Assembly: GCA_016765235.1 (NCBI GenBank)
Contig: JAESQH010000195.1
Coordinates: 1 to 6,322 of the forward strand
DNA: 6,322 bases
Origin: Paracoccaceae bacterium
Lineage (GTDB): Bacteria > Pseudomonadota > Alphaproteobacteria > Rhodobacterales > Rhodobacteraceae
Direction: 5' to 3'
This document shows, piece after piece, positions 5,455-6,322 of the stretch. The position numbers were made by a program, and so were the translations under genes. The notes under the pieces were generated by a model. The model did not search any database, had not been told where the DNA came from, and worked only from the letters and a program-made list of their open reading frames with translations. The first letter of the stretch is position 1. Each line of letters opens with the position of its first letter.

Positions 5455-6322
5455 CACTGCGCCCTCGTCAGAATTTCGCTCATTTCGTCTTGTGGGCGTC
5501 GGCGTGTCAGAGCCAGCAACATGCCCAACATCATACCCGCCGCGATTAATGACGAACCGCCATAGCTTACGAACGGCAATGTCATGCCTTTTGCTGGCAA
5601 CAATCGCACCGCAACGCCCAAGTTGATTAGCGCCTGCATGGCCAGCAAAGACGTAAGACCGACGCCTGCAATCCGAACAAACGGGTCGCGTTCGCGCACG
5701 AGGCGCAATAACGAGCGTATGGTGATAACCATGAACAAACTGATGATGAACAAGCTGAAAATCAAGCCGTACTCCTCAGCCGCTACGGCAATAATGAAAT
5801 CAGTGTGCGCATCGGGCAAAGACCATTTTACCGATCCTTCACCAACACCAACACCAAAGATCCCACCCTCCTGAATAGCATTGCTGGCGAAACCCATTTG
5901 GGATGTCGGATCAATTTCAGGATTCAAAAATCCATCGATGCGCTTCGCAACATGCGGAGAGTTTTGATAAGCAAATGTCGAAGCACCGGCGACTCCGACG
6001 GCTAATAGAATTAAAAGCAACATCGGCGCGCCTGCAATAAAATACATCAATATCCAGCTTGCAAGGACTAAAACCGCTTGTCCGAAATCTGGTTGCAACG
6101 CCAGTAAAAGCGTTAACGCAATGGCCGCAAAGAACGACATCAACCGCCCCGGTGGGCCGTCAAGATCAACACTCGCAGACATCAGCCATGCGGAAAACAA
6201 CACAAACGTCGGCTTGATAAACTCTGAAGGTTGCAACGAAATAAACCCGAGCGAGTACCAGCGCACCGCGCCTTTACCATAATCCGTCCCCAAAAACGGC
6301 AACATAACCAGCGATAGAAACA
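5454..6322 (-). CDS. ftsW: Septal peptidoglycan glycosyltransferase FtsW, C-terminal part (partial, 5' end off right edge)
   Basis: Polytopic inner-membrane SEDS-family enzyme that polymerises lipid II into septal glycan strands together with its partner transpeptidase FtsI. The frame is open from the window edge to the TGA at 5456-5454, giving 288 visible residues; roughly the first quarter to third of a normal protein is missing. SEDS landmarks in order are KGAVRWYSLG (16-25), QPSEF (30-34), QPDFGQ (76-81), the extracellular-loop motif LPDAHTDFI (168-176; D174 aligns with the Asp essential for SEDS polymerase activity) and PFVSYGGSS (249-257). At least six hydrophobic segments are visible, near 34-50, 60-75, 82-116 (probably two), 186-205, 217-238 and 256-271. 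FtsW is preferred over its paralogue RodA because of its place directly before murG. The first in-frame Met at 6305 is internal, since homologous sequence continues upstream of it. The stop shares a base with the murG ATG. Confidence 0.97.
   Translation of the reverse strand, partial: FLSLVMLPFLGTDYGKGAVRWYSLGFISLQPSEFIKPTFVLFSAWLMSASVDLDGPPGRLMSFFAAIALTLLLALQPDFGQAVLVLASWILMYFIAGAPMLLLILLAVGVAGASTFAYQNSPHVAKRIDGFLNPEIDPTSQMGFASNAIQEGGIFGVGVGEGSVKWSLPDAHTDFIIAVAAEEYGLIFSLFIISLFMVITIRSLLRLVRERDPFVRIAGVGLTSLLAMQALINLGVAVRLLPAKGMTLPFVSYGGSSLIAAGMMLGMLLALTRRRPQDEMSEILTRAQ
5462..5466 (-). promoter_or_regulatory. Ribosome binding site of murG
   Basis: GAGGG on the minus strand lies within the final ftsW codons. 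Its spacing is 7 nt to the ATG at 5454 and 4 nt to the in-frame GTG at 5457, so it favours the ATG. Confidence 0.6.

Noticed and set aside
5225..6005. Plus-strand open frames opposite murG and ftsW, one with a run of Lys and Asn residues
   Set aside because: They mirror the hydrophobic codons of ftsW and the start of murG. There is no domain or independent spacing to support a gene.
1..6322. Mobile elements, CRISPR arrays, tRNA or rRNA genes, CtrA-type TTAA-N7-TTAA sites, DnaA boxes
   Set aside because: I scanned by eye on both strands and saw no direct repeats, terminal inverted repeats, tRNA-like folds or such sites. Nearly every base is accounted for by the seven dcw genes.

Overview
The window is a compact piece of a division and cell wall (dcw) cluster from an alphaproteobacterium, most likely Rhodobacterales. 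All genes read leftward on the minus strand. In transcription order (right to left) they are ftsW (5' end cut by the window), murG, murC, murB, ddl, ftsQ and ftsA (only the first 71 codons are inside). The order and the protein style point to the roseobacter group. Examples are the MurG opening with AAGGTGGHMFPAQALAE, the MurC opening with DIGPIHFVGIGGIGMSG, and the FtsW loop LPDAHTDFIIAVAAEEYG. Base composition looks only moderately GC-rich by eye, which would suit one of the lower-GC marine lineages. The taxonomic call is inference from remembered family sequences, not from a search.

Layout: ftsW 6322-5454 (partial), murG 5454-4369, murC 4364-2964, murB 2971-2030, ddl 1985-1071, ftsQ 1083-211, ftsA 214-1 (partial). 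Junctions are very tight. ftsW/murG share one base (TGATG), murG/murC are 4 nt apart, murC/murB overlap by 8 nt, ddl/ftsQ by 13 nt and ftsQ/ftsA by 4 nt (ATGA). The only real spacer is 44 nt between murB and ddl. I see no convincing promoter or terminator, so this looks like the interior of one long transcript.

How the genes work together: MurB and MurC make UDP-MurNAc and add its first amino acid (L-Ala). Ddl supplies D-Ala-D-Ala for the end of the stem peptide. MurG adds GlcNAc to lipid I to give lipid II. FtsW polymerises lipid II at the septum. FtsQ and FtsA belong to the divisome that positions and activates this synthesis (FtsA tethers FtsZ, whose gene is expected just left of the window).

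I found no novel system. The region is a conserved housekeeping operon. Second-look items are small: a TTG start for murC beside a two-codon mini-ORF, a Cys in the usually Gly-x-Gly-Ser-Asn FAD loop of MurB, an in-frame A-AAA-AAG heptamer near the murB 3' end, a G7 run in the ddl omega-loop codons, and a possible small hairpin upstream of ddl.
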